64,000 nucleotides of DNA. It comes from Acholoe squamosa (lineage: Eukaryota > Annelida > Polychaeta > Phyllodocida > Polynoidae). The stretch lies in the NCBI GenBank assembly GCA_949317995.1, contig OX439043.1, positions 44,149,560 to 44,213,559 of the forward strand, read 5' to 3'. The position numbers and the translations under genes are program-made. The notes beneath the pieces were generated by a model, which did not search any database, was not told the DNA's origin, and saw only the letters and a list, made by a program, of their open reading frames with translations. This document shows positions 43,047 through 53,884 of this stretch, piece after piece (within the stretch, counting starts at the first letter, position 1; every line of letters begins with the position of its first letter).

Positions 43047-44291
43047 ATGAGGGGCAGTTTAGAGGTGCCCTATTACTACTTCCTTTGTGGCTTTGTGATT
43101 GGATCCACCTGGATGTGGATGTCAGGGACACTGTTTGCAGGATCCAATATAGGAAGGATCAGTAGTAGATCAAAATGTCAGCCCCAGGTACTTATAAAAG
43201 GCGCAGGAGAAATGGGAAACCTGGATATCATTAGGTATAGTCCAAGGCCTACTGTAGGTGGTGGTAGTCATAACAAGAAGGAGATAAACAGGATATATAA
43301 CACAGTGGAGCAGAAGCAGGTTGTTCTCTATACCTTACATAGATCAGGCTCTACCTTTACAGGTGAGATCTTTGCTAGACACCCTGATGTTTTCTACATG
43401 TATGAGCCCTTCCAGATGTACCCATTTGATGTAGCTAACAAGCAGAATCACATTAACCAAAATGGGGAGTCATTATTGAGAAGCACCTTGCATTGCAATC
43501 CTCAGCCACTAATTGAAGACATCAAATGTTTCGACTCGAAATCCCCAGAGAGGATAATGAAATGGGCACCTTCGGTGTACTGCTTCTTGGCTCATAGAGG
43601 TGGCTCGAAGACAAATAAAACTTATGCCTCTAGATCGAAGGGTGTTAATGCATGTGACCCTTTTAATATGACATGGATAAAGGTGAAATGCAGTAACAAG
43701 CCACAGGTAGTAACGAAACTGGTCACCCTGACAAACTTCAGCAGTATGCTAGCTTTAATCCATGAAGGTGTGAAGGTTATTCATCTTGTACGTGACCCCA
43801 GAGGACAATTGGAATCTATAAGACGTATAAGGTTTGGTTTGGACATCTATAAGCAGATGCCTGCATCTGGAAGAGCCAGACATGTCTGTAATGTATTACG
43901 AAAAGGTATGAAAGAGTCCACTTTGGCCTGGGAGAATGATGCCAGGGTCCGCCTAAATTACAGAAGAGTGAGATATGAGGATATTACTAGTGACCCTGAC
44001 GGGCTTACACAGAAATTGTTCAATTTCGCTGGGCTGAAGCAAAGTGCAGAGGTCCTAGGGTGGCTGAACGAAACTACCACATCCCAAAAGTCACCTCATA
44101 GAAGGACCTCTGGTGAAAGGGCTTGGCATTGGAGGAAGAGGATTGTGTTGAAGCACGTCACCCTTATCCAGTTATTGTGTGCTGACGTTATAAGACACCT
44201 GGGATATCGGTGGGTTACATCTGATCACGATCTTAGAAATTTAAGTAACTCCCTGCTAGGTTTACCATCGGCACATAACTCTTGGTTATAA
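43047..44291 (+). CDS. Carbohydrate sulfotransferase (Gal/GlcNAc/GalNAc-6-O type), single exon
   Basis: An intact 414-residue frame of a type II Golgi membrane enzyme that would transfer sulfate from PAPS to a sugar hydroxyl of glycoproteins or proteoglycans. A short N-terminal tail precedes one hydrophobic segment (about residues 9-32). The 5'-phosphosulfate-binding motif is TLHRSGSTF at 96-104. The 3'-phosphate-binding motif is VIHLVRDPRGQLES at 244-257. Potential N-glycosylation sites are at Asn190, Asn207, Asn230 and Asn341. Length and motif spacing fit the CHST1/3/5-like family, often intronless in animals. ATG at 43047 precedes the membrane segment directly; no earlier in-frame ATG is better. 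Substrate cannot be told from sequence, so no symbol is given. It is the only clearly intact host gene seen here, between two foldback elements. Confidence 0.9.
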   Translation: MRGSLEVPYYYFLCGFVIGSTWMWMSGTLFAGSNIGRISSRSKCQPQVLIKGAGEMGNLDIIRYSPRPTVGGGSHNKKEINRIYNTVEQKQVVLYTLHRSGSTFTGEIFARHPDVFYMYEPFQMYPFDVANKQNHINQNGESLLRSTLHCNPQPLIEDIKCFDSKSPERIMKWAPSVYCFLAHRGGSKTNKTYASRSKGVNACDPFNMTWIKVKCSNKPQVVTKLVTLTNFSSMLALIHEGVKVIHLVRDPRGQLESIRRIRFGLDIYKQMPASGRARHVCNVLRKGMKESTLAWENDARVRLNYRRVRYEDITSDPDGLTQKLFNFAGLKQSAEVLGWLNETTTSQKSPHRRTSGERAWHWRKRIVLKHVTLIQLLCADVIRHLGYRWVTSDHDLRNLSNSLLGLPSAHNSWL

Positions 44292-45552
44292 AACAGAACA
44301 ATGACCGTGTATGACTTGTTTCATTCGAGTTGCCTCACCATCAGAAAGTGCTTTATGTACAGTTGTATTTATCAGAGACTGTACCTCCAGTGGACCAAAA
44401 GGAGTTCAGATTTTACTTTGTTTAAGGGGTGCATCCACTGCCGACGGATGGGCCATCCGTCGGTTTCATCTGTCGATCTTATCATTGTTTTCTATGGAGC
44501 AAAACACGGATGAAGGGAGACGGATGGTCCATCCGTCGCAGTGGACGCATCCCTTTAGCAAATACTATACATCTCATTCCATGATATTCGAGTCAGCACG
44601 TTAACCAACTGGGCTACTAGGGTAATTGATATACCACTATAGTATCGGCCACGGGTCCGCCATTCATTCATTCAAAAATGTATGCCCGGATGATGATTTA
44701 AGTCTTTAATAATTTTATGGAGAATAAGGGGCGGGGGTGCGTGGCGCCCTTAATCTTAAGCTGACATGCACCTATATAAATCCATGATTGTCGAGGACCA
44801 CATGTTGACCTAAAAGGCAATCACCCTCTTTCAGGTGGCTATGTTGATGAAATCTTATAATAATAAAATTATTGTCGGGTGGCCTTTGGCTACCTGATGA
44901 TTGATATGGGACCTCGGACCTCTTCACACTGCAAGAAATCGTCAAAATAACGGCGCATTCCTCGTCCCAAAGTTGCCAGAGAGGAGGGGAGGGATGGGGG
45001 AATTAGGAGCTAGGAGAGCTCAGGGATTGCCGCCAGCCTACTGCTGACTACATGTATTATTGACGTGTCAACTCCCTTTTAAATGGTAAACCACTCTATA
45101 CTCCAAGAAATCTCTCTCTCTTTCTTTCCTTCTTCTTCTTTTTTATATATACATGTATAGTGAAGTTACCCAGACACTAATTTCATCCTCATGGATGTTT
45201 ATGCACCCCTCATGGTCGTTAACCATCACGTTATGAATGCCAGACGACTAGGAAGTAAGGTTATAACTGATGAGAAAGAGAACGAAAACATGTGCCAAGA
45301 GCTACAACACTTTATTAACACAAGAGTCTGCTCTTACACCTTTTTTATGACTGCTTGTGGTAACTTTTTATCACATAAGAACAGACTGAGTGTGAGGATC
45401 TGTGGTTGTATGAGTCTTGCCTGTGCTTATCTAATCTCTAAACTCTAACCTAGACGGTGGTAGCACCCAATATTATGCACAGAAAGCGGGATGCACTACT
45501 GACCACTCAGAAAATTTCCTTCGTACAGTGCAGACATTTTGGGGTGCACTGC
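44292..45552. other. Downstream of the sulfotransferase; no further gene
   Basis: A candidate polyadenylation signal AATAAA lies near 44868. An inverted pair (GACGGATGGGCCATCCGTCG at about 44442 and GACGGATGGTCCATCCGTCG at about 44519, each itself palindromic, about 77 bp apart) occurs at 44440-44540. Nothing else supported. Confidence 0.4.
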
Positions 45553-45869
45553 GTAACGCAGCGGGGCCGATGGTCAGCTTTCTGTGTCTCTGAAGGACAC
45601 AGCAGCAGCTCATTATGTAGTCTCCTTGAAGGATACAACCAACTGACCAATCAGGAGCTGGCTTCTGCTGCAGCAGCTGTATAGCTGCCTAAGACCAAGA
45701 TGCTGAACTTAAATGTAATACAGGTACCCATTCACTGCATAAATGCACTGATCTTTCCAGGGTAAAACTTAAAGCAGTATCTATCCTTTGAAATAGTTGC
45801 AAATAAGTTTTAAAAACAAGACTGCTATGATATTCTTCTATTTATCACTGCTCATTATTTGCTCACTTA

Positions 45870-46060
45870 GGGAGTGGTCCTTTTTTATGAACAGGGGGTT
45901 GTGGGTTTGAGGGGGGTGTACGAATTTAAGACCCCTCCCGAGGGGGGGATAAATATATCTATCTACTATAGATAAAAGAGAGGTGTAAAAATTCTCCTCC
46001 GCTCTGGCTCGTTGGGGCATAAAACATTTTGACTATCTTCGAGGGGGGGGGGGAACGAAA
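45870..46060. mobile_element. Partial Harbinger-like MITE beside the left array
   Basis: TTAGGGAGTGGTCC then a G-rich block matches the left end of the family-1/2 MITEs. Only this end is present before the palindromic array begins at 46062. Confidence 0.5.
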
Positions 46061-47226
46061 ACCCATCACTGTGTCCTTGAAGGATACAAGCTGACTATTG
46101 CGTCCTTGAAGGACACTGGTAGACCACTGGGTCCTTGAAGGACACAAGTAGGCCAGTGTGTCCTCCAAGGACACAAGCAGCCCACTGCATCCTTGAAGGC
46201 TATAAAGCAGCCCACTGTGTCCTTGAAGGATACAAGCAGACCACTACATCCTTGAAGGAAACAAGGAGATCACTGTTTCCTTAACAGATACAGGGAGACT
46301 ATTGTGTCCTTGAAAAACACAAGAAGAACAATTTGTCCTTGAGGGATACAAGCAGAACGTACACTGTGCCCTTGAAGGATACAAGCAGAACACTGTGCCC
46401 TTGAAGGATACAAGCAGAACACTGTGTCCTTGAGGGATACAAGCAGAACACTGTGTCCTTGAAGGAGACACGCACAGAACACTGTGTCCTTGAAGGAGAC
46501 AAGCAGAACACTCTCTTTGAAGTACACGAGCAGAACACTGTGTCCTTGAGGGATACAACCAGACCATTGTGTCCTTAAAGGATACATTTATATGCGAGTA
46601 ATCGACAATTTTCTATGGACATGTACATGTAGAATATTTGAAAATCCATTGCTATATACTAGACTGCTGGCCCGGGTGGCCAAAGGTCCAAAATGTTAAC
46701 TATCTACCCCTGCTTCTAGAACACATGCTGCAGTGGTCTGCTTGTGTACTTCAAGGACACAGTGGTCTGATTGTATCCTTCAAGGATGCTGTAGTCTACT
46801 TGTATCCTTCAAGGATGCAGTCGTCTGCTTGTATCCTTCAAGGGCACAGTGGTCTGCTTGTATCCTTTAAGGACACAGTGGTCTGCTTGTATCCTTTAAG
46901 GACACAGTGGTCTGCTTGTATCCTTTAAGGACACAGTGCTCTACTTGTATGCTTCAAGGATGGAATGGTCTGATTGTGTCCTTGGAGGACACAGTGGGCT
47001 ACTTGTGTCCTTCAAGGATGCAGGGGTCTGCTTGTGTCCTTGGAGGAGACAGTGGTCTGCTTGTATCCTTCAAGGATGCAGATGTCTGCTTGTATCCTTC
47101 AAGGACAGAGTGGCTGGATAATTCCTGTCCCCCTTTTCTTTAAGCAGCGCGCTAGATTTTTTGGTTAGAGTACTTCGAGGGGGTGACTTTTTTGCCGCCC
47201 CCCAACCAACCAGCTCCCCTTTTGTT

Positions 47227-47694
47227 AGAGGGAGTGATCAATTTAGGATATGGATTTGTGCAGGGATGAAGAAGAAGTACATCATGGGGTGACAGGAACC
47301 CTCGCACCCCCTCCTAACCCATAGTAATGCCAGGGCTTTGTCGCTAAAAATAGGTAAAATAATTTTGCCTTCCCCCCTCCCCTCATAGGGGTCGAGAAAT
47401 ATTTGCCCACTCCCAGTCAAGGGGTAAAAAGAAATTTGCCCACCCGCCTCCAATCTACCACCAAATGATCACTCCCTATTGAGCGGTTCTGAAATTTATT
47501 TGTAGGCCACCGTCCCCCCCCACCCCCTTTGTTAAAAAATGACCAATCCCACCTCCCCTGCCTCAAAACCACCAGCCCTCTTGTTGATAATTAGTGACCA
47601 CCCCCTATATATATATTTTTTCAGCCTCCCCCTTGAGAGAGAGGGTCCTGAAATTTTTACGCCCCCCCCTGTTGATAAATAATGACCACTCCCT
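47227..47694. mobile_element. Cluster of Harbinger-like MITE and MITE ends
   Basis: A degenerate element at 47231-47474 has GGGAGTGATCAAT at the left and ATGATCACTCCC at the right. After it come three right ends: TTAAAAAATGACCAATCCC (to 47551), GATAATTAGTGACCACCCCC (to 47605) and GATAAATAATGACCACTCCC (to 47693). The pile-up shows repeated insertion of related MITEs into one another. Confidence 0.6.
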
Positions 47695-48482
47695 AAATGC
47701 ATAGATCTATCAAGGTTTTTATCAATCAGGGAGATCTCTATACTCGGGGCTCTCCATATTCATGATTCAATGTATCATACAAGTACACAGCTGTTGTGTC
47801 CTTGGGGGACACTATAGGCTATCCCAACCCATGTGTCAACAAAGAATTGTTGTTGTGTCCTTGAGGGACACAAGGCTAGCCCACCACACTGTGTCAACAA
47901 AGCTTTGAATCCAGGATGATCATCCCTAGACACCATACAGGAGCATTTCAATTTCTTACTATTACTATTTTGCTCTGTCAAATTCTATTACAAAGTAAAA
48001 TTCTACCTATGTATTTAGAAATCAGTGTGTTTGTGCCTTGAATGCAGGCTGTAGAAGGTCCACCATCTTGGTTTTAGCAGCTGCCATCTGCTGCTGCAGA
48101 GACTGGCTTCTGATTGGTCAATTTCTTGTGTCTCTTAAGGACACAAGGGCTTGTATCCTTGAGGGACACAGAAAGCTGACCAACGGCCCTCCTGCTTACG
48201 GCCAGAACTGGTACTCATCATGCTAGTTGTTTTACTGACTTAGCTGGGTTAATTATCAGCCAATGAAATAACATCAAGTATTCAATGGGGTCCTCTCGGT
48301 GGGCAGGTGGTACCCATCTGATAACTGCCACCAGTGATAACCGCTGGTAATCAGCTTAAGCAATGGCGGCGCCCATCGGGCAATCCTCGGTATATGTGTT
48401 TGTCTCACCAGCGCCTTTGGCGCTGGGATTTTAAATAAAAAGCCCCCACCCCCACACCCCACCATGTCCCATTATCATCTCT

Positions 48483-48513
48483 CTCTTTCTCCTTCACTCA
48501 CTCACTCACTCAC

Positions 48514-48569
<56 letters not shown>
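48483..48569. repeat. (CTCA)n and (CT)n microsatellite
   Basis: CACT tetranucleotides grade into a pure CT run about 55 bp long. Confidence 0.9.
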
Positions 48570-48572
<3 letters not shown>

Positions 48573-48689
48573 GCCCCCCCCCTCTTGTGTACACATGAAC
48601 CAACTGACAGAATAAGATAAGTTTAGGGAAGAGTCCCCATTTTTTTATGCCCCCCCTCTCGACATTTTCAATATCATATCTCTCTTTCT

Positions 48690-48850
48690 TATGAAGTAAT
48701 CATTTCTTAACAAAAAGTAGGGCGTGCTGGTGGGTTTGAGGGGGGGGGCAGATTTTTTTAACCCATTGACCGGGGGATTAACTTTTTCAACCCCTCTGAG
48801 TGGGGGGGGGGGTGGTAAAATAATTTCACCTGTTTTCAGTGAAATAGCAT
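48690..48850. mobile_element. Half of a Harbinger-like MITE (7247 family)
   Basis: GCTGGTGGGTTTGAGGGGGG and TAATTTCACCTGTTTTCAGT match the left half of 7247-7570. The right half is missing. Confidence 0.6.
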
Positions 48851-49100
48851 TACTGGGGTAAATGTATCCTAAAATCTATTTATTATCTGCTGCATGTCCA
48901 AGATAGGATCTGGATGGCCCCCAAACACACATAGACCATTCCCTAACGTTTTGCATTAAAACAAATTAAAATTTTAATCCAAGTAGAATATTTTCCTAAC
49001 TTGGAGAAACGTGATTAAAACATGGAATTTTTATGGGTTGATTAAAGCTCACATTTGGCACGTGGGAAACGTTATGGTTTGGCCCCCTCAATAGGGCATG

Positions 49101-49800
49101 TGGGTCTCTTCTTGGGATTTTGACCTGGCCAGAAGTAGAATGACGTCACACTGGAGACAAACATTCACGCCGCCTCAGTTCCTCGAGACGTGGTGGGACC
49201 ATGCTGTCACACACTTCTGACTGTTTTCAGATGAGATCTCATCTGAATAATATTCTTCCATTTAAGTTTCCATAAGTTTCAGATGATCTCATCTGAATGT
49301 AATTCAAATCCAGATGAGTTCTGGCATATATCCTTGATCAGGGGCTCTGCCCCCGAACCCCCGTTACACCGGGCACCCCGGGTAGCGCAGCGGCATCAAC
49401 ATTCGTCTCCATGGAGGGCCAGGTCAATTCTGCAAGAAGTGACCCTTTTGCCTCAAGCAAAAGGGTCACTTCTTGCAGAATTAACCTGGCCCTTCGTGGA
49501 GACGAATGTTGACGGCGCCACGGTTCCCGGGGTGCCCGGGCAAAAGGGGGTTCGGGGCAGAGCCCCGTTCAAGGATATATGCCAGAACTCATCTGAATTT
49601 GAATTACATCCAGATGAGATCATCTGAAACTTATGGAAACTTAAATGGAAGATTATTATTCAGATGAGATCTCATCTGAAAACAGTCAGAAGTGTGTGAC
49701 AGCATGGTCCCACCACGTCCCTGAGGAACTGAGGTGGCGTGAATGTTTGTCTCCAGTGTGACGTCATTCTACTTCCGGCCAGGTTAAAAGAAGAGACCCA
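49101..49800. repeat. 700-bp near-perfect palindrome, ~345-bp arms
   Basis: The left arm 49101-49450 and right arm 49458-49800 are complementary with few mismatches around a centre of about 7 nt (CCTCAAG). Each arm holds a local palindrome CAGATGAGATCTCATCTG, a CpG-rich block (CACCCCGGGTAGCGCAGCGG) and GAGACGAATGTTGA-type sequence. The frame across the centre is a by-product. Likely a foldback or snap-back element; no target duplication was identified. Confidence 0.85.
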
Positions 49801-50466
49801 GATGGTACATTGTGTAGCCCTAGTTGTTTACGTTCATGTGCGACACCCTCCCCGGTAGAAATGTATTTTCCAATGCAGAATAAAGTTTCCACTTTCCAAC
49901 AACTGCACGATTAAAATTTCTTAAATCAATTATTACTAAAACCTAATCTAAAACCATCCACATGGGCCTATGTGACTATCCCTTGGACTAAAGCCATTAT
50001 ATATTGGCCACTAGCTGGTCTGGAGCTGGATCTGGCGACACCTACTGATAAGAACTGATAAGATGGGACCAGCATGTCCCTGGAAGTGGGTGTTAACCAG
50101 GGACAAGGTACCCATCATGGTCTGTGTTATCAGTGGGTTTTTCCTCAACCAGCGAAATCCAATATGGCGGCTCCACTAGGCCTCCATACTAAGTCCTATA
50201 GGATGAGGATACATCTGTAATTACCACTATTTAGTTTTAGAGATAAAACTTCTCGGGCAGTCAAGAAATTCTTTAAGAAGAGGGGGATTGCTCAGTGATA
50301 TCATGAAGAGATGCAGCCGGGATAACCATGAGGTATCCAAGTAAGCTGGACATCTAATGTTGCAGGTATATATACTGGACTGGTCACTAGATTATATAAA
50401 GCCAACCTAAAACCAAACCTGTACCACTATATATCCGCATGTATAACTGTATTAGTGGGAATACTT
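49801..50466. other. No gene seen
   Basis: No supported frame. A TGTCCCTGG..GGGTGTTAACCAGGGACA block near 50078-50105 is a small imperfect hairpin. Confidence 0.3.
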
Positions 50467-53400
50467 CATTTTTTTTTAAGGGTTGAAGGTTTTTATTGTC
50501 AAGTCACTAATTAAAATGAGTGATGAAATCTGACAATATGGTGATTCCTTTTAGTCATACAACAGTTTCGTTTTTCCAGCACATTCTAATGAATATAATG
50601 ATACGATGTATATAGGTGAAGATGAAGCATACAAAATATATATAAAGCTTAATAACTAGATTGGAGTGTATTTACAAAAGTAACAGGTTACATTATGTAC
50701 AATTGACGAATGATTATCATTGCAAAGGTTGGAGGTGATTAATCCCCCATAAATACAAATGCTTAATAAAAAGCTGATAGACAAATTTGTTTAACGGAAT
50801 TATGATCAATAAGGAGACTTAAATATATTCTACATATCTGAAGCAATATGTTTCACTAGAAACATGACATAAGAGACCAAGAATTATTATTGTCGGCCAT
50901 AGAATTATGAAATTTTGAGATTTTGGCACCTAAGGATAGTGATATCACTTGGATGAGAGGCCATGTAGCTGGACGGATGGTCAGCATTAGGATTCAATTA
51001 TGAATAGAAGCCCAGTTAAGTCATTACAACCCATCCAGAGCTTCATTCACAATACAATAAATAATAATGGTCATGCACGGCTAGATGGAGTCATTACAAC
51101 CCCTCCCAGCAGCGCAGGACCATCATCCCATAAGAGAGAGGATGAGACTCTGAAATGAGGTGAAGTTATTACAACCCATCCCCTAGGACTCATACATCTC
51201 TCTTTACCTAATCGCTATCCGCCTGTGCAGGGTTGTTACTCTGTTTAGTTAAATCTAGTATAGCATTTATTCTTTTCTTGAAGGTGAATTTATCAACACT
51301 CAATTGGTACCACGAGTCCAAGTTGTCCCAAAGGCTTATACCCCTGAATAGCGGTGAATTATGATAACCATTGTTCCTTGCCCTGAAAGTCTTGAACTTT
51401 ATACTGGCCTCGGAGCGCAGTCCTTCTCGCCTTTCACTATGATCAATCCACTCATCCTTTTTGGACAATTTAAACATGTAGCTCAACAAAAGTCTCTGGC
51501 GTCGGACTGCCAATGTGGTAATGCCAGCCGCGACATACATGTCGTCATCTGTCATATTTTTGCCCCTGTATATGGTTTTGAGTCCCCTCAACTGCATTCT
51601 CTCCAGTTTCTCTAGCATTACATCACTTCCTCCATCATGAACAAAGCTTGCATAATCAAAAAGACTCATAATTGTGCTTTTATAAACTTGTACAGCGGCA
51701 TTTTCAGTTAACAGATTACGCAATTTGCTGAACATAAAAAGCTTAACATGAACTTTTGAGATCAAGTCATTTAAAGCAGGAATGAAATTTAAGTTAGAAT
51801 CAATTTTAAGTCCTAAATATGAATAACTATTCACAGTTTCAAGCATATCACCATACAGATAAAAAATTTCATCTTTACATTTTTTTTTAGTTTGGGAGAA
51901 CTCCCAAACCAACAGATTTTTGTTTTGTCCGTATTGACCGTTAAAAATTTTTCAGTACACCATTGGCCAACCTCCTTGATGGCGTTTTGCAATCGGTCAA
52001 TTATTAGATCTCTTTTGTTATTTGCCGAATAAACTACCAGGTCATCCGCATATAAAGAGAATTTACATGGACTTATTCTTGTTTTTACATCATCACTATA
52101 TAGAATGAATAACAGCAGGCCCAACACAGACCCTTGTGGGACACCAAAATTCACTTCATTTACCACTGACTTAAATGAACCTATTTTTGTATATTAACTT
52201 CTCTTTGTCAAATACGACATTAACCAGTTTAATACTTTATTATGTAAGCCAATTTTGCCAAGTAACTCTATAAGGTAACCATGGTGCATACTGTCAAACA
52301 CCTTTTTTAGATCTAAAAAACAGGCTCCTGTTAGATGACCCCTGTCTCTGCTCTCGTAGATATCGTTTAGAAAACTGAAGATGGCATCACCAGTGCCAAC
52401 ACCCTTCCTGTAACCATACTGCTGTTTACTTAGAAGACTGCGCCTCTCAATTATATCAGTTAAATGGATGTGCATTATTTGTTCCGCAATTTTGGATGGT
52501 ACAGGTAAGAGGGAGATTGGTCTCCAGTTTTTCGTTAATTTTAGATTACCGGATTTAGGTATAGGACATACCCTCCCCATTTTCCAGCAATCAGGAAAAA
52601 TAGCAGTATCGAATGACAATTGCATTAACCAAGTAAACGAATGTAACAAGAACTGCAGTGCTAGCTTGAGGATATCACTCCTAATACCCTCTATACCTGA
52701 TGTTTTGTTCACATTTATTTCATTTACAAATAATTCCACAAGACCTGCATCCACTTTAATTTCACAGCTATTTTCCATCATTGGCTCTTGGTAATCCTGT
52801 CTAGCAGGATGTCCCGAATCAATTATATTTTGTGTTAGTTCACTTCCAATATTCGAGAAATACTTATTTATATAGTCAACTGACTCCTGCTTCGACTTCA
52901 TCATGTTGTCATCACCTAGTATCTCTGGAGGTTCAATCTCCATACACGGTTTTAATAACCCATTAATTATTCGCCAAAACTTCTTAGGATTATCCTTCTC
53001 ATCTTCCAAACTCTTTTTCACATGAGCCGCCTTGGCATATCGTACAGCTTTGTTAATCCTACATCTTAGCTTTCTTGCCTCATCCAAACAAACACTATCC
53101 CCAGTCTTAAGGTACATAATCACATTATCTTCCCGCTTGTGCACGTATGCCAAGATGTCAGGTGTCATCCAGCCCTTTCTCTGATTTACCACTAATTTCT
53201 TTACCCAGGGACAGGTTGTATCAAGATAACATGAAATATGACTTTCAATAAATTCCCATGCAGCATCTGGATCATGTAAATCATAAAAAACATCCCAATT
53301 AGCCTCACATAGCCAGTCCAAAAATTGGTCAGTATTAAAATTTCTATACTGTCTTACCCAAACCTTCTGTTTTATGTATTCAATTTTATCATTAGTTTTC

Positions 53401-53590
53401 ACAACAAAAACCGGAAGATGATCACTAACAAGGTAGTTTAATACACCTGAACATGCTTCTCCACTGAAGTTTGACAAAATATTATCCAAACAAGAAACAA
53501 TTTTCTTAAACGGCCTTGTACATTGACATATTAACATGTGATAACCATATTGATGGAAGTTTGCTTATTTTGGATATAAATAATTATGAT
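50467..53590 (-). mobile_element. LINE (non-LTR retrotransposon), 5'-truncated, decayed
   Basis: Minus strand. Near 53590 remnants of the endonuclease end are legible, then CLDNIL and SDHLPVF motifs. The RT follows at 53200-51900: a fingers block (NWRPISLLPV, QQYGYRKGVGTGDA), VNFGVPQGSVLG, then the catalytic YADDLVV. The C-terminal part at 51912-51208 has AAGITTLAVRRQRLL. One in-frame stop at 52194-52196 and a frameshift at the T-run 51881-51890 inactivate it. The 3' UTR contains three GTCATTACAACCC units (near 51019, 51091, 51168) and ends in an AATAAA signal and poly-A (T-run 50467-50478 on the plus strand). The motifs fit the CR1/jockey-related group; the clade is uncertain. Confidence 0.85.
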
Positions 53591-53628
53591 TGCCCATTTG
53601 CCAGTCAGTTACAGTTGATTAACTGAGT

Positions 53629-53839
53629 ATGGGACTATATACACCCGTGTATATATATATATATAATGAATATGTACAGCGGTGGTACTACTTTCTCCTC
53701 CAGGGCGCGCATTGATATGTGTGACGTCATGGAAAACAAGTAGCGCCTATATAAGCTCCGGGATCCAAATTAACCGTCAGTTGGCGGATATCCTTCGAGC
53801 GGCACACACCACGCTGGGTGGTGCCAAAAATTTTAACTT
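53629..53839 (+). repeat. A1, left split direct repeat
   Basis: From ATGGGACTATATACACCCGT to AAATTTTAACTT; 211 bp, versus 207 bp for A2. It contains a CGCCTATATAAGC TATA-type box near 53747, so it probably carries the promoter. Confidence 0.92.
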
Positions 53840-53884
53840 ATTCTTTGTGTTTTTTCGTATAACTACGGTACTGTACCCTGCAAT

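Larger units (their letters stand above)
45553..48199. mobile_element. Large foldback element built on the palindrome GTGTCCTTGAAGGACAC
   Basis: Inverted ends pair GGTCAGCTTTCTGTGTC at 45572-45588 with its complement near 48165-48181. The similarity extends about 140 bp inward, including CTGACCAATCAG-like and CTGCTGCAGCAG-like blocks. Two large arrays lie inside: 46062-46590 with about 18 units, and 46720-47125 with about 13 units in opposite orientation, each unit about 33 bp and centred on a variant of GTGTCCTTGAAGGACAC. Isolated units also occur at about 45587, 45635, 47790, 47850, 48125 and 48155. The many overlapping open frames are products of the repeat and are not genes. No transposase is present. 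Confidence 0.75.

Noticed and set aside
46244-47168. Many overlapping open frames with repeated SRTQCSA-type peptides on both strands
   Set aside because: They are read-through of the 33-bp palindromic repeat, whose unit length is divisible by three. No start context, splicing or non-repeat composition supports a protein.
49375-49440. A tRNA gene, from an A-box-like TAGCGCAGCGG
   Set aside because: No good B box (only a weak GGTCAATTC) and no cloverleaf could be drawn by eye. At most a decayed SINE head.
49283-49627. 114-codon frame across the centre of the palindrome
   Set aside because: It spans the two complementary arms and is a by-product of the inverted repeat.
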